Origin: Rhizocola hellebori
Lineage (GTDB): Bacteria > Actinomycetota > Actinomycetes > Mycobacteriales > Micromonosporaceae
Length of the DNA stretch: 64,000 bases
Assembly: GCF_016862955.1 (NCBI RefSeq)
Contig: NZ_BONY01000016.1
Coordinates: 62,001-126,000 of the forward strand
Reading direction: 5' to 3'
Shown here: piece after piece, positions 45,902-58,806 of the stretch
Numbering within the stretch: the stretch's first letter is position 1
Layout: the number at the start of each line of letters is the position of its first letter
Position numbers and translations under genes: made by a program
Notes under the pieces: model-generated
What the model saw: the letters and a program-made list of their open reading frames with translations, nothing else
Database searches by the model: none
What the model was told of the DNA's origin: nothing

Positions 45902-46822
45902 GTGGGGGCGGACCTCTTTGCGGCAGCTACTCCCGTCGAGGAAGACGTGGAGGAAGAAGCACTAGGCACAGATCTTGTGATCGTCACCGGGGTTTCCGGT
46001 GGCGGTCGCAGCACCGTGGCCAGGGCATTGGAAAACGTCGGCTATTACGTCGTCGACAACCTGCCTCAGGCGCTGATGGTGCAGATGGCCGAGCTGGCGG
46101 CGAAAGCCGGCGGCCCGGCGAAGCAGACGGCAATGGTGCTCGACGTACGAAGCCGTGCGTTTTCCACCGATCTCTCCGGAGCCATCCGGGAGCTGCGCGA
46201 GCGCGGTTTCGAGCCGCGTGTCGTGTTTGTCGACGCTGACGACGAGGTGTTGATCAGGCGGTTCGAAAATGTGCGCCGGTCCCACCCGCTGCAGGGCACG
46301 GGACGTCTTTCCGACGGCATCACCGCGGAAAGGGCGCTGCTGGCCGAGGCGCGCGAGGAGGCCGATGTGCTCATCGACACCTCGCACCTCAACGTCAACC
46401 AGCTCAGGACCAGGGTGGAGGAGCTCTTCGCGAGCCCCGAAGCGCTCAAGTTGCGGGTGACCGTGCTCTCTTTCGGGTTCAAATACGGGCTTCCGCCGGA
46501 TGCCGATTTCGTCCTCGACGCACGGTTCCTGCCCAATCCGTTCTGGGTTCCCGAGCTACGCGATCTGACCGGGCGTGACGAACCTGTCAGTGGCTATGTG
46601 CTTGGCCAGCGTGGAGCGAGTAGTTTCGTCGAAACGTACGCGCGGCTGGTGGTCACCACCGCGCCTGGTTTCGAACGTGAAGGCAAGCGATATCTGACCG
46701 TCGCCGTCGGTTGCACCGGTGGCAAGCACCGCAGCGTGGCCATCGCCGAGGAGTTGGCGCGCAGGCTACGTGAGCAGCGGGTGGTGGCACACGCACAGCA
46801 TCGGGATCTGGGACGGGAGTAG
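45902..46822 (+). CDS. rapZ: RNase adapter/nucleotide-binding protein RapZ
   Basis: A P-loop protein of 306 residues (YvcJ/RapZ family). Walker A GVSGGGRSTVARALE, the DNLPQALM segment and the C-terminal GCTGGKHRSV phosphosugar-binding motif are present. In Gram-negatives it controls GlmS through small RNAs; in actinobacteria its target is less clear. A 24-residue acidic N-terminal extension (VEEDVEEEALG) precedes the domain. Tight linkage to yvcK and whiA is the normal Gram-positive arrangement. Confidence 0.95.
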   Translation: MGADLFAAATPVEEDVEEEALGTDLVIVTGVSGGGRSTVARALENVGYYVVDNLPQALMVQMAELAAKAGGPAKQTAMVLDVRSRAFSTDLSGAIRELRERGFEPRVVFVDADDEVLIRRFENVRRSHPLQGTGRLSDGITAERALLAEAREEADVLIDTSHLNVNQLRTRVEELFASPEALKLRVTVLSFGFKYGLPPDADFVLDARFLPNPFWVPELRDLTGRDEPVSGYVLGQRGASSFVETYARLVVTTAPGFEREGKRYLTVAVGCTGGKHRSVAIAEELARRLREQRVVAHAQHRDLGRE

Positions 46823-46825
46823 CTC

Positions 46826-47752
46826 TTGCGGGTAGTGGCATTCGGCGGTGGGCACGGTCTGGGCGCCTGTTTGCGGGCGTTGCGGTCCAGTGGTCTCCCC
46901 ATGGAGATCACGGCGGTGGTCACCGTTGCGGATGACGGCGGCTCCAGCGGCCGGCTGCGCCACGACCGCGGCGTCCTGCCCCCTGGCGACCTGCGTCAGG
47001 CGCTTGCCGCGCTGGCCGGGCCCGACCAGCTCAGCGTGGGCAACGCGGCCCTGTTCCAATACCGGTTCCCGGGCGATGACGCGCTGGCCGGGCATCCGGT
47101 CGGCAACCTGGTGCTCTGCGGGCTGATGGAGCTCGTGGGCGACCCGGTGCTGGCGCTGGATCACGCGGCGGGGATGGTGGGCGCCGTGGGGCGCGTGCTG
47201 CCGATGGCGTGCGAGCCGCTGGGCATCGAGGCCGACCTCGAAGAGGACGGGAAGGTGACCACGATCCGGGGACAGCACGAGGTCGCGGTCGCCAACGGCC
47301 GGGTGCTGGAGGTCAGGATCGCTCCAGCGGCGCCGGCGGCCTGTCCCGAGGCGCTCAAGGCGATCGCGGAGGCGGACTGGCTCGTGTTCGGGCCCGGCAG
47401 CTGGTACACCAGCGTCATTCCGCATCTGCTCGTCCCGGAACTCGGGACGGCGATCGTGGCCAGCCCGGCCCGCCGTTTGGTCACCTTGAACCTGGCTGCT
47501 GACAACGAAACCGCAGGTCTGTCCCTTCCGGATCACCTGGGGGCCCTGGCCCGATATCTCCCGGATCTGCGGGTAGATATTGTTCTTGTCGACAGCCACG
47601 TCGTGCCAGATCCCGATCCGGTTGCCAGGGCGGCAGCGTCTCTAGGAGCCAGGATCGCGTTGGCTTCGGTGGCCGTCCAAGATGGAACAGCAAGACACGA
47701 TCCGGTCCGAATGGGCCATGCGCTGGTGCCACTATTGGGCACCGCTCGTTAA
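46826..47752 (+). CDS. yvcK: YvcK/CofD-like gluconeogenesis factor
   Basis: A UDP-sugar-binding regulator of cell-wall and carbon metabolism. The 308 residues show GGHGLGACLRAL at the N-terminus, DDGGSSGRLR and PGDLRQAL nucleotide-loop motifs, GNLVLCGLME, and FGPGSWYTSVIPHLLV. TTG at 46826 is the best start because it places GGHG near the beginning and GGGAG precedes it. The gene starts 3 bases after rapZ ends, so the two are translationally coupled. Confidence 0.94.
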   Translation: MRVVAFGGGHGLGACLRALRSSGLPMEITAVVTVADDGGSSGRLRHDRGVLPPGDLRQALAALAGPDQLSVGNAALFQYRFPGDDALAGHPVGNLVLCGLMELVGDPVLALDHAAGMVGAVGRVLPMACEPLGIEADLEEDGKVTTIRGQHEVAVANGRVLEVRIAPAAPAACPEALKAIAEADWLVFGPGSWYTSVIPHLLVPELGTAIVASPARRLVTLNLAADNETAGLSLPDHLGALARYLPDLRVDIVLVDSHVVPDPDPVARAAASLGARIALASVAVQDGTARHDPVRMGHALVPLLGTAR

Positions 47753-47796
47753 GCACAGACGAACTTCCGTAGACCCGGCCCCGAGGTGACGACACG

Positions 47797-49863
<2,067 letters not shown>

Positions 49864-49864
<1 letters not shown>

Positions 49865-51030
49865 TGCGGGTGTTCTCGACTGAGGACGTCGCGGGTCGGC
49901 GCGTGCTTCTGCGCGCCGACCTCAACGTCCCGTTCCTGAAGGATCAACCGGGCGTCATCGCCGATGACGGCCGGATCCGCGCGGTGCTGCCGACCATCCA
50001 GGCGCTGCGCGACGCCGGGGCGTCCGTGGTGGTCATCTCGCACCTGGGCCGGCCCAAAGGCGCGCCCGACCCGAAATACTCCCTCAAGCCAGTCGCCGAC
50101 CGGCTCACGGAGCTGCTCGGGGCACCGGTGGCCTTCACCGGTGACATGACCGCGCCGGAGCTGGCCGCGGGTGAGGTCGCGCTGTTGGAGAACCTGCGCT
50201 TCCACCCGGGCGAGACCAGCAAGGACGAAGCGGAGCGGGGAGCTTTCGCCGACCAGCTCGCCGCGCTCGCCGACGTCTACGTCGATGACGCGTTCGGGGC
50301 CGTGCACCGTAAGCACGCCAGCGTATACGACGTCGTCTCCCGGCTCCCGCACTTCGCGGGTTTCCTGGTGTCGCAAGAGGTTGACGTACTCAAGAAGCTG
50401 ACCGAAGATCCGGCCACCCCCTATGTCGTGGTGCTGGGCGGCTCCAAGGTTTCGGACAAGCTCGCGGTCATCGAGGCGCTGCTGTCCAAAGCGGACAGAC
50501 TGCTCATCGGTGGCGGGATGTGCTTTACCTTCCTCAAGGCGCAGGGCCACTCGGTGGGCGGTTCGCTGCTGCAGGAAGAGATGGTGCAGACCTGCGCCGA
50601 TCTGTTGGAGCGGGCCGGTGACAAGCTCGTGCTGCCCACCGACATCGTGGTGGCGGACAGGTTCGCCGCCGACGCGCAGACGCAAACCGTTGACGCGCAA
50701 GCGATTCCGGAGGGGTGGCTGGGCCTGGACATCGGGCCGCGCTCGGTGCAGGAGTTCGCCGACGCGCTCGCCGGGGCGAAGACCGTGTTCTGGAACGGCC
50801 CGATGGGCGTGTTCGAGCTCGCGCCGTTCGCCGCGGGCACCCGCGGCGTGGCCGAGGCGATCACCAAGGTAGACGGCTTCACCGTCGTCGGCGGCGGCGA
50901 CTCCGCGGCGGCCGTGCGCGCGCTTGGCCTGCAAGACGAAGCTTTCGGCCATATCTCCACGGGTGGCGGAGCGTCCCTCGAGTATCTAGAGGGTAAGGTC
51001 CTGCCGGGTCTGTCCGCACTGGAGGCATAA
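49864..51030 (+). CDS. pgk: Phosphoglycerate kinase
   Basis: Transfers phosphate from 1,3-bisphosphoglycerate to ADP. 388 residues: RADLNVPF and HLGRPKG in the N domain, the hinge and ATP-binding [19 protein letters not shown], and the C-terminal [15 protein letters not shown] with [17 protein letters not shown] at 49864 overlaps the gap stop. tpiA begins 5 bases after the stop. Confidence 0.97.
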
Positions 51031-51035
51031 CAGTT

Positions 51036-51815
51036 ATGACCACAGCAGAACGCCGGCCGCTCATGGCCGGCAACTGGAAGATGAACCTCAACCACCTCGA
51101 AGCCATCTCGCTTACGCAGAAGCTCGCCTTCAGCCTCAGCGAGAAGGAGCTCACCGACGTGGACGTGGTCATCCTTCCGCCTTACATCGACATCCGCAGC
51201 GTGCAAACCCTGGTCGACGGCGACAAGCTGCTGCTGACCTATGGGGCGCAGGATCTTTCGCCGCACCAGTCCGGCGCCTACACCGGCGACGTCTCCGGCC
51301 CGATGCTGGCCAAGCTCGGCTGCTCCTATGTGGTGGTCGGGCACTCCGAGCGCCGCCAGTACCACTCGGAGTCCGACGAGCTGGTCAACTCGAAGGTCAA
51401 GGCGGCGCTGGCCAACGACATCACCCCGATCCTGTGCATCGGCGAGGGGCTCGAGGTGCGCGAGGCAGGAAACCATGTCGAGCACACGCTCAGCCAGCTC
51501 GACGGCGGCTTGGCCGGCTTGACCGGTACCCAGGTGGAAAAGGTTGTTGTCGCCTATGAGCCGGTGTGGGCCATCGGGACCGGCAAGACCGCGACCCCGG
51601 CCGACGCCCAGGAGGTCATCGGGGCGATCCGGGCCCGGCTGGCCGAGACGCAGGGCGAGACCGTCGCCCAGGCGGTAAGGATCCTCTATGGCGGTTCGGT
51701 CAAGGCCAGCAACGTTGGTGAAATCATGAACGAGGCCGACATCGACGGCGCCTTGGTCGGCGGGGCGAGCCTCGACTCCGAAGAGTTCGCAAAAATCTGC
51801 CGCCTCGGTAAATAG
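51036..51815 (+). CDS. tpiA: Triosephosphate isomerase
   Basis: Interconverts dihydroxyacetone phosphate and glyceraldehyde-3-phosphate. 259 residues with the barrel motifs [15 protein letters not shown], catalytic Glu in [12 protein letters not shown] (loop 6) and [11 protein letters not shown]. Terminates the gap-pgk-tpiA operon; a hairpin follows the stop. Confidence 0.97.
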   Translation: MTTAERRPLMAGNWKMNLNHLEAISLTQKLAFSLSEKELTDVDVVILPPYIDIRSVQTLVDGDKLLLTYGAQDLSPHQSGAYTGDVSGPMLAKLGCSYVVVGHSERRQYHSESDELVNSKVKAALANDITPILCIGEGLEVREAGNHVEHTLSQLDGGLAGLTGTQVEKVVVAYEPVWAIGTGKTATPADAQEVIGAIRARLAETQGETVAQAVRILYGGSVKASNVGEIMNEADIDGALVGGASLDSEEFAKICRLGK

Positions 51816-51824
51816 CGAAGGTAA

Positions 51825-51861
51825 GTGGCCTACCCCGCTTCTCCAAGAGCGGGTAGGCCAC
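51825..51861 (+). terminator. Hairpin terminator after tpiA
   Basis: GTGGCCTACCC (51825-51835) pairs with GGGTAGGCCAC (51851-51861), 11 bp, and GCT/AGC extends the stem with one bulged C. It separates the glycolytic operon from the substrate-binding protein gene. No U tract is visible. Confidence 0.8.
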
Positions 51862-51876
51862 CTAGAGTGTGTTCCC

Positions 51877-53610
51877 ATGCGTCACCCCTCGCGTCTTGCC
51901 TCGTTAGGTGTAGCTGCCGTCCTCGCCATGACCGCAGCTGCCTGCAACTCTGCCGCTGATGAGCCCCCGGGCATGCAGCAGGGAGGCACCTTGCGGGTCG
52001 CGGTGAACGCGCTGCCCTCCCGCCTTGACCCGCAGCGCATCAGCGCCGCGCTGGATGCCAATGTGAGCCGGTTGATCTCGCGCACGCTGACGACGTTCAA
52101 GTCGGAGCCGGGCAAGGCCAGCGGCGAGCTTGCCTCCGATCTGGCCACCGACCTCGGCCGTCCCAGTGAGAACAACACGGTCTGGGAGTTCCGGCTGCGT
52201 GACGGCGTCAAGTGGGCAGACGGTTCGGCGATCACCTGCCAGCACGTGAAGTTCGGCGCCGAGCGCAACTACTACTCGCTCTCCGACGGCCTGCCCTACG
52301 CGCGCACCTATCTCAAGGACAACGCCAAGCCCTACGGCGGGCCTTACATCGGCACGAACGAAGGCTTGGACTCGGTGCAGTGCATCGACACCAAGACCAT
52401 CCAGTACCGGTTGAAGCAGCCGGTCGGCGACTTCAACTACGCGGTCAGCCTGCCCGTCTTCGCCCCGGTCAAGCCGGGTGCTGAGCGGCCCGACGCGGAG
52501 TTCAACCTCGCGCCGCTGGCCAGCGGGCCGTACAAGGTCAAGCCGGGCAGCCGCACCGAGACCGAGATGACGCTGGTCCGCAACGAGTTCTGGGCCCGCG
52601 ACACAGACAAGATCCGCAAGGCCTACCCGGACCAGATCGTCCTCAAGGTCGAGAAGAACGTCCCGGCGCTGACCAACGCGCTGATCGAAAACCAGGGCGA
52701 GGCGCGTGACACCATCGCGCTCAACCAGGACGTCGCGCCCAACTTCGTCCAGCAGGTCATGACGGACACGACCCTGCAGGAGCGCACCGCGGTCGGCCCG
52801 TCCAACGCCGTGCGGTACATGAGCATCAATACGAAGAAGATCACGAATGAGAAGTGCCGTCAGGCGTTGAGCTTCGCCTTCAACAAACGCAAGTTCCGCC
52901 AGGCGATGGGCGGCTCGCTGCTGGGCGAGCTGGCCACCACGATGATCCCGCCGACGCTGCGTGCCTACCAGCCGTTCGACCACTACGGGACCAAGACCAA
53001 TGGTGGCGACGGCGACATCAAGCGAGCCGAAGAGCTGATCAAGCAGGCCAAGGACGCCGGCCAGCCCTGCCCGGACAAGATCACGATCGCCTTCTCGGAC
53101 AGCCCGACCACCAACAACCGTTACGTCAAGACGGTGGCCGACGCCTACGTGCTGATCGGCATCCAGGTCATCTTCAGGCCGATCCCGCCGGGTGAGTACT
53201 TCAACAAGCTGAAGACGTTCGAGATCCAGTCGGAGATCGACATGTCGTACGCGGGCTGGATCCCCGACTGGGCGAACGGCTCCGCGGTGATCCCGCCGCT
53301 GTTCAAGAGCTCCGAGGTGGCCACCGGGCCGCTGACCCGGGGTGGTTCCAACTACGCCTATCTGACCGATCCCGAGATCGACAAGGGGATCGACGACGCG
53401 ATGCAGGAAAGCATCATCGAGCGGCAGTGGAAGCTTTGGGGCGAGCTGGACAGCAAGATCTCCCAGAAGGCCGCCAGCATCCCGATCCTCTACAGCAACG
53501 CGATCCGCCTGCACGGTTCCAACGTGTCCGGGGCGTTCATCCACGCCGGGTTTGGAATGCCCGATCTGGCTGCTCTAGGCCTTTTGAACCCGGGTGGGTC
53601 ACCGTCCTAA
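51877..53610 (+). CDS. Family 5 solute-binding lipoprotein of an ABC transporter
   Basis: An exported peptide or oligosaccharide-binding lipoprotein of 577 residues. The signal ends in a lipobox (MTAAACNSA). The SBP_bac_5 fold shows GGTLRVAVNALPSRLDPQRI, TVWEFRLRDGVKWADGSAITCQHVKFG and a long C-terminal lobe (PNNRYVKTVADAYVLIGIQV-type segments). No permease or ATPase gene is nearby, so it is an orphan here. It lies between tpiA and secG, which are neighbours in many actinobacteria. Confidence 0.9.
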   Translation: MRHPSRLASLGVAAVLAMTAAACNSAADEPPGMQQGGTLRVAVNALPSRLDPQRISAALDANVSRLISRTLTTFKSEPGKASGELASDLATDLGRPSENNTVWEFRLRDGVKWADGSAITCQHVKFGAERNYYSLSDGLPYARTYLKDNAKPYGGPYIGTNEGLDSVQCIDTKTIQYRLKQPVGDFNYAVSLPVFAPVKPGAERPDAEFNLAPLASGPYKVKPGSRTETEMTLVRNEFWARDTDKIRKAYPDQIVLKVEKNVPALTNALIENQGEARDTIALNQDVAPNFVQQVMTDTTLQERTAVGPSNAVRYMSINTKKITNEKCRQALSFAFNKRKFRQAMGGSLLGELATTMIPPTLRAYQPFDHYGTKTNGGDGDIKRAEELIKQAKDAGQPCPDKITIAFSDSPTTNNRYVKTVADAYVLIGIQVIFRPIPPGEYFNKLKTFEIQSEIDMSYAGWIPDWANGSAVIPPLFKSSEVATGPLTRGGSNYAYLTDPEIDKGIDDAMQESIIERQWKLWGELDSKISQKAASIPILYSNAIRLHGSNVSGAFIHAGFGMPDLAALGLLNPGGSPS

Positions 53611-53665
53611 AATCGACCAGGTATCCTTGTCCAGCCTGCCCCAACTTCAGTCGAGGAATTTGATC

Positions 53666-53965
53666 ATGCCGAACTGGTTTGCGTACGTGTTGATCGTCCT
53701 TCTGGTCATCACGAGCGCTCTGCTGACACTGCTGGTCCTGCTCCACCGGGGCAAGGGTGGCGGCATGTCGAGCATGTTCGGCGGTGGCGTGTCCACGAGC
53801 CTGGCCGGCTCGTCGGTGGCCGAGAAGAACCTCGATCGCTACACCGTGCTGGTGGGCATCGTGTGGTTCGCCTGCATCGTCGGCCTGGGCCTGTGGCTCA
53901 AGCTGGAGCTTGCCGAGGGCGCAGAGCCGGAAGCGCTCCGCGCCGCGATCAGCGCAACGTTCTAG
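53666..53965 (+). CDS. secG: Protein translocase subunit SecG
   Basis: A small subunit of the Sec translocon, 99 residues. Two membrane helices (YVLIVLLVITSALLTLLVLLH and YTVLVGIVWFACIVGLGLWL) flank a Gly-rich cytoplasmic loop GKGGGMSSMFGGGVSTSL typical of SecG. ATG at 53666 is supported by GAGG upstream; the frame upstream of it is not coding. Its 3' end overlaps the convergent pgl gene by 17 bases. Confidence 0.93.
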   Translation: MPNWFAYVLIVLLVITSALLTLLVLLHRGKGGGMSSMFGGGVSTSLAGSSVAEKNLDRYTVLVGIVWFACIVGLGLWLKLELAEGAEPEALRAAISATF

Positions 53966-54716
53966 ATTTCAGCGGAACCTCGGAGGCGGCGGCCCGATCC
54001 AGGAGCCAGACCGTCCGTTCCACTCCTCGCACGCCGGCGGCGGGCACCTGCACCGCCCCGGCGCCGGCCAGCGCCATTCCCGCCGCTTTGGCCTTGTCTG
54101 CTCCCGACGCGAGCAGCCACACCTCTTCGGCCGTGTTGATGGTGGGCAGCGTCATCGTGATGCGGATCGGTGGCGGTTTCGGGCTGCCCCGCACCGCGCT
54201 GACCGGGCGCGTCTCGTAGGCGACCGGATGTTCCGGAAACACCGAGGCCACATGCCCGTCCTCGCCGATGCCGAGCAGCAGCACGTCGAAGTGGGGCAGC
54301 TGGGCGGAGCCCGGCGCGGCCGCACGCGCGAGCGCGTCGGCGTACCGGGAGGCGGCCAGCTCCGGATCTGAGCCGCCCGCCGTATCGCTTGCGGGCATGG
54401 GGTGCACCCGCGCCGGATCGAGCGCCACCGTGTCCAGCAGCGCCGCGCGCGCCTGGGTCTCGTTGCGCTCGGGGTCCCCGGACGGCAGGAAACGCTCATC
54501 ACCCCACCAGATGTCGACCTTTGACCAGTCGACGGCATCTCGCGCCGGGTTGCCGCCGATCGCCCGGTAGATGGCAGCAGCTATCCGGCCGCCGGTCAGC
54601 ACCAGCGCCGCCTCGCCGCGGGCGGCCTGGGCGTCAATCAGCTTCACAATGAGCCGAGCCGCAGCCGCCTCCGTGAGCAGCTGCGCATCCGCATGCACCA
54701 CCACGTCGACGGTCAT
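53949..54716 (-). CDS. pgl: 6-phosphogluconolactonase
   Basis: Hydrolyses 6-phosphogluconolactone in the oxidative pentose phosphate pathway. 255 residues with LTGGRIAAAIYRAI, WGDERFLPSGDPERNETQ and FDVLLLGIGEDGHVASVFP motifs of the DevB-type Pgl family. The start overlaps opcA by 4 bases, and it is last in tkt-tal-pgi-zwf-opcA-pgl. Confidence 0.95.
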   Translation of the reverse strand: MTVDVVVHADAQLLTEAAAARLIVKLIDAQAARGEAALVLTGGRIAAAIYRAIGGNPARDAVDWSKVDIWWGDERFLPSGDPERNETQARAALLDTVALDPARVHPMPASDTAGGSDPELAASRYADALARAAAPGSAQLPHFDVLLLGIGEDGHVASVFPEHPVAYETRPVSAVRGSPKPPPIRITMTLPTINTAEEVWLLASGADKAKAAGMALAGAGAVQVPAAGVRGVERTVWLLDRAAASEVPLKSRTLR

Positions 54717-55705
54717 CGGCGGACTCCCACCAGGGCAGGGTCCTGCCAGACGTGGGTGCGCACGGCAGGGCGGTCGTTGAGATCAGCGATGCCGGTGGCC
54801 GCCTGCAACGCCCAGCCGTAGGGCTGGTCGGGGTCGAGGCGGCGCAGCTCCTCGGCCAGATCGTCGCCGAGGCGGCGTTTGATCAGTGGCAGGATCCGGT
54901 CGCCCACCCCGGTGCGGGAGACCAGGGCTGTGCCGTCCCCCAGGGTGCGCACGCCGATGTGACTGCCATCGGCGAGCTCCAGCTCCACCGCGGTCAGTGC
55001 CGGTGCCTCGGCGAGCCTGGTGCCGATGCCGAGCCGGCTGGTGAGCCAGCCGCGCAGCAGCGCCGTTCCCGGGTCCTGGACGGAACCGGTCACCATCGCG
55101 TCGCGAACCTCTGTGCTGCCCGTGTCCAGCGCGCTGGCGAGCAGTGCGCGCCAGCCGGTCAGCCTCGTCCAGGCGAGGTCGGTGTCGCCGGGCGCGTAGT
55201 CGACAGCGCGCTGCATGAGCGAAGCAGCCGGGTCTGCGCACTGGGAGATGTCGGTGACCCGCCGCTCGGCCACCACGCCAAGCGGGTCGAAGGCCAGCCG
55301 CTCCGGCGGTGGGCCGTGCCACCAGGTCACCACCGGCACGTCGGGCGCCAGCAGCGGCATGACGATCGACTCGGCGTGCAGGGCAAGCCGGCCGTGCATG
55401 CGCATGATGACCGCCTCGCACGGGCCGAGCCGCCCGCCGACGATGATTTCGGCGTCGAGCCTGTCCTTCGCGTTGGCTGTCTCCGGATCCGGTCCGGAAA
55501 CGGGGCCGCGGCTGATTACCAGCAGCCGGCACGGGTGCGCCGAAGCGGCGATGGTGGCCGCCTCCTCGACCTCACGGATACGTGCGTCATCGACGATCGC
55601 CACCACGGTCAGCGCCAGCCCGCTGGCCCCACCGCCGGTGTTCCGCCTTTCCGCGGCAAGCTTTTTGACGACCTCTGAACCCTTGGTGTCCCACAGCGCA
55701 AGCAT
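54713..55705 (-). CDS. opcA: Glucose-6-phosphate dehydrogenase assembly protein OpcA
   Basis: An actinobacterial and cyanobacterial accessory protein needed for assembly or redox control of Zwf. 330 residues with VVAIVDDARIREVEEAATIAASAHPCRLLVISRG and DVPVVTWWHGPPPERLAFDPLGVVAERRVTD typical of the family. It begins 7 bases after zwf and overlaps pgl, matching the usual operon. Confidence 0.94.
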   Translation of the reverse strand: MLALWDTKGSEVVKKLAAERRNTGGGASGLALTVVAIVDDARIREVEEAATIAASAHPCRLLVISRGPVSGPDPETANAKDRLDAEIIVGGRLGPCEAVIMRMHGRLALHAESIVMPLLAPDVPVVTWWHGPPPERLAFDPLGVVAERRVTDISQCADPAASLMQRAVDYAPGDTDLAWTRLTGWRALLASALDTGSTEVRDAMVTGSVQDPGTALLRGWLTSRLGIGTRLAEAPALTAVELELADGSHIGVRTLGDGTALVSRTGVGDRILPLIKRRLGDDLAEELRRLDPDQPYGWALQAATGIADLNDRPAVRTHVWQDPALVGVRR

Positions 55706-55711
55706 CTCGTC

Positions 55712-57229
55712 TCAGGCCCTTCGCCAGGTGTGGCCGTGCCGCGCCAGCATGACGTCGGCCTCGCGAGGCCCCCATTCGCCTGCGCGATAAGCAGATGGAG
55801 TGGTGCCGGCCCACGCCGCCTCCAGCGGATCGACCACGCGCCAGCCCTCCTCGACCTCGGCCGCGTCGGGGAACAGCGTCCGGTCGCCGATGAGCACATC
55901 GAGAATGAGGCGCTCGTAGGCTTCCGGGCTCGCCTCGGTGAACGTCTCGCCGTAGGCGAAGTCCATGGTGATGTCGCGCAACTCCATCGCCGTGCCCGGC
56001 ACCTTGGAGCCGAACTTGAGCATCAGGCCCTCATCGGGCTGGACCCGCACGATGAGCTGGTTGTGTCCCAGTAGCTCGGCGTCGTCGGAGCGGAACGGCA
56101 GGTGCGGCGCCTTCTTGAACAGCACCGCCAGCTCGGTCACCCGCCGCGGCATCCGCTTACCCGCCCGGATGTAGAACGGCACCCCGGCCCAGCGCCTGTT
56201 CTGCACACCCAGCTTCACCGCGACATAGGTCTCGGTGGTGGACTCCTGGGACACGTCCGGCTCTTCCTTGTAGCCCGGCACGCGCTCGCCCGCCACCCAG
56301 CCCGAGGTGTACTGGCCCCGCACGGTGTCGGCCGCGATGTCCTCGGGGCACACCACAGCGCGCAAAACCTTGAGCTTCTCGGCGCGGATCTCGGTGGACT
56401 CGAAGGTGGTCGGCTCCTCCATCGCGATCAGCGCCAGGAGCTGAAGGAGGTGGTTCTGCAGCACATCGCGGGCGGCGCCGGTGCTCTCGTAGAAGCCCGC
56501 CCGGCTGCCGATGCCCACATCCTCGGCCATGGTGATCTGCACCGAGTCGACGTACTTGGTGTTCCACAACGGTTCCCACAGCGCATTGGCGAACCGGAGC
56601 GCCAGGATGTTCTGGACGGTCTCCTTGCCCAGGTAGTGGTCGATGCGGAAGACATCTTCGCCGGTGAACACGTCGTCGACGAGGTCGTTGAGGGCTTTGG
56701 CGGAGCCCAGATCTGTGCCGAAGGGCTTCTCCACCACCACCCGCCGCCAGCCACCCGACTTCTCGTTGTCGGCCATGCCTGTGCGCTCAAGTTGCTTGAG
56801 CACCACGGGAAACGCCGTCGGCGGGATGGACAGGTAGAAGGCGGCGTTGCCGGGGATGCCGTGGGTGTCGCGAAGCTCGTCGAGGGTCTGGGCCAGCTGG
56901 TCGAAGGCGTTGTCGTCGTCGAACGAGCCGCCGACAAAGCGGATGTTGCCCGACAGCCGGCCCCACACCTCTTCGCGCCACGGGGTGCGCGCGTGTTCCT
57001 GGGCGGCTTTGCGGGCCAGCTCCTCGAAATCGCCGTCGCCCCAGTCGCGCCGCGCGAAGCCGAGCACCACGAAACCGGGCGGCAGCAACCCACGGTTGGC
57101 CAGGTCGTACACGGCGGGAAGCAGCTTCTTGCGGGCCAGGTCTCCGGTCACGCCAAAGATGACCAGCGCGCAGGGATCTGGTACCCGGGGAAGGCGGCGA
57201 TCCTGCGGATCCCGGAGCGGATTCGTCAT
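55712..57229 (-). CDS. zwf: Glucose-6-phosphate 1-dehydrogenase
   Basis: Entry enzyme of the oxidative pentose phosphate pathway, supplying NADPH. 505 residues: [22 protein letters not shown] nucleotide fold, [14 protein letters not shown] with the catalytic His and the [12 protein letters not shown] segment. ATG overlaps the pgi stop (ATGA). Confidence 0.97.
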   Translation of the reverse strand: MTNPLRDPQDRRLPRVPDPCALVIFGVTGDLARKKLLPAVYDLANRGLLPPGFVVLGFARRDWGDGDFEELARKAAQEHARTPWREEVWGRLSGNIRFVGGSFDDDNAFDQLAQTLDELRDTHGIPGNAAFYLSIPPTAFPVVLKQLERTGMADNEKSGGWRRVVVEKPFGTDLGSAKALNDLVDDVFTGEDVFRIDHYLGKETVQNILALRFANALWEPLWNTKYVDSVQITMAEDVGIGSRAGFYESTGAARDVLQNHLLQLLALIAMEEPTTFESTEIRAEKLKVLRAVVCPEDIAADTVRGQYTSGWVAGERVPGYKEEPDVSQESTTETYVAVKLGVQNRRWAGVPFYIRAGKRMPRRVTELAVLFKKAPHLPFRSDDAELLGHNQLIVRVQPDEGLMLKFGSKVPGTAMELRDITMDFAYGETFTEASPEAYERLILDVLIGDRTLFPDAAEVEEGWRVVDPLEAAWAGTTPSAYRAGEWGPREADVMLARHGHTWRRA

Positions 57230-58806
57230 GACGACTTCAGAGCTCCGAGCAGCTGTTTAATTCCCGCGTTGCGGTCGGTCAGGTGCAGGTGGAGCAGGGG
57301 CCGTTGCCGGCTGGCCAGGGCCAGGCGATCGCCGGCGGCCTGGGCGGCCTGCAGCTGGCCGAAGGTGTAGGGCTTGCCCGGCACCGCAAGGTCTTCGGCA
57401 GGCGTTCCGGTGATCTGCAGGAACGCGCCCACCTGGGGGCCGCCCTTGTGGAACTGGCCGGTCGAGTGCAGGAACCGCGGAGCCCAGCCGAAGGTGGTGG
57501 GCAGGCCGGACTCGGTCGCGACAAGCTCGCGCAGGGTGGCGATCTCCGCATCGGCGAAGCGGTCGAGGTAGGCCATGATGGCCACGTAACCCTGATCGGT
57601 GAAGAGAAGCCGGATCGCCGCCTCAAGGCTGCCGCCCACGCCGTAACCGATGACCGCGCCGTCGACAAAGTCCGGCTCCGCCGAGGGCAGTCCACTTTCG
57701 AGGATGCGCGCGGTGTTCTCCTTGGACTCGGTCACGTTCGGCTGGTCGAACGGGTTGATGGACAACGCTTTTCCGGCGAAGGCGGTGGCCGCCTCCCAGC
57801 ACAGGAACTGCGCGCCCAGCGGGCCGTTGACGGAGATGTCGGGCTGCACCCCGCTGCCCGGAATCGTTTTGGCGTAAAGGGATCCGCCCATCGTCACGAT
57901 CGCGGTGTGGTCGGTCTTCGCGATCGGGCTGGTCGGCGTCTCGATGACCACCGGCAGCAGGCCCTTGCTCTCCTTGCCGGTCGACTCGGCGATGAGCTGC
58001 TCGGCCCAGTCGCCGAGGCCGGTCAGGCCGGAGCCGTCATCGGCGAGGGCCGCATAGTGTGCCCGGGACAGGGCCGCGCCCAACGCGAGCGCCGGGTTCT
58101 CTTCGGCCTGCCCGATCGACGGGGCGAACTCGGCCGCCTGGTCGATGAGTTCGGCGATGTCCACACCGGCCAGGGCGCTGGGCACCAGACCGAAGGCGGT
58201 CAGCGCCGAGTAGCGGCCGCCCACGTCGGGGTCGGCGAGGATGACGAAGGCCCCCATCTCTTGCGCCACAGCGGAAAGAGGCGAGCCGGGATCGGTCACC
58301 ACGACGAAGTGCCGGCCGGCTTCGGCTGGGGTCAGACCCGCGTCGAGGAACGCCTGCCAATAGGCGCGGCGGTGGCTGTCGGTCTCGATGGTGGAACCCG
58401 ACTTGCTGGCGACCACCACCACCGTCCTTTCCAGACGGTCGCCCAGCGCCGCCCGGACCTGCCCGGGATCGGTGGTGTCGAGCACGGTCAACGCCTTGCC
58501 CAGGGTACGGGTGATCACCTCGGGCGCCAGCGAGGAGCCGCCCATCCCGGCGAGCACCACGTGGTCCAGATCGGCCAGCTCGTCACGCAGCTCGGCCAGC
58601 TGAGGAATGAGTGCCCGGCTGCGTTCGAAGGTGTCCACCCAGCCGAGGCGGACAGCGGCCTCGGGCTGGGCGTCGGGACCCCACAGCGTAGGGTCCTTGG
58701 CCGCCAGCTTCGCCGGGGCGTCTTGCGCCACAAGCGATTCGTAGACTTCCTGCGCGGGCTCGGCGACCTGAACGGTCAACCCGGCCGCCGACCAGACCTC
58801 AGACAT
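57226..58806 (-). CDS. pgi: Glucose-6-phosphate isomerase
   Basis: Interconverts glucose-6-phosphate and fructose-6-phosphate. 526 residues with two SIS subdomains: [42 protein letters not shown], and the late [18 protein letters not shown] signature. It has the compact form found in transaldolase-linked actinobacterial operons. The start overlaps the tal stop by 8 bases. Confidence 0.93.
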   Translation of the reverse strand: MSEVWSAAGLTVQVAEPAQEVYESLVAQDAPAKLAAKDPTLWGPDAQPEAAVRLGWVDTFERSRALIPQLAELRDELADLDHVVLAGMGGSSLAPEVITRTLGKALTVLDTTDPGQVRAALGDRLERTVVVVASKSGSTIETDSHRRAYWQAFLDAGLTPAEAGRHFVVVTDPGSPLSAVAQEMGAFVILADPDVGGRYSALTAFGLVPSALAGVDIAELIDQAAEFAPSIGQAEENPALALGAALSRAHYAALADDGSGLTGLGDWAEQLIAESTGKESKGLLPVVIETPTSPIAKTDHTAIVTMGGSLYAKTIPGSGVQPDISVNGPLGAQFLCWEAATAFAGKALSINPFDQPNVTESKENTARILESGLPSAEPDFVDGAVIGYGVGGSLEAAIRLLFTDQGYVAIMAYLDRFADAEIATLRELVATESGLPTTFGWAPRFLHSTGQFHKGGPQVGAFLQITGTPAEDLAVPGKPYTFGQLQAAQAAGDRLALASRQRPLLHLHLTDRNAGIKQLLGALKSS

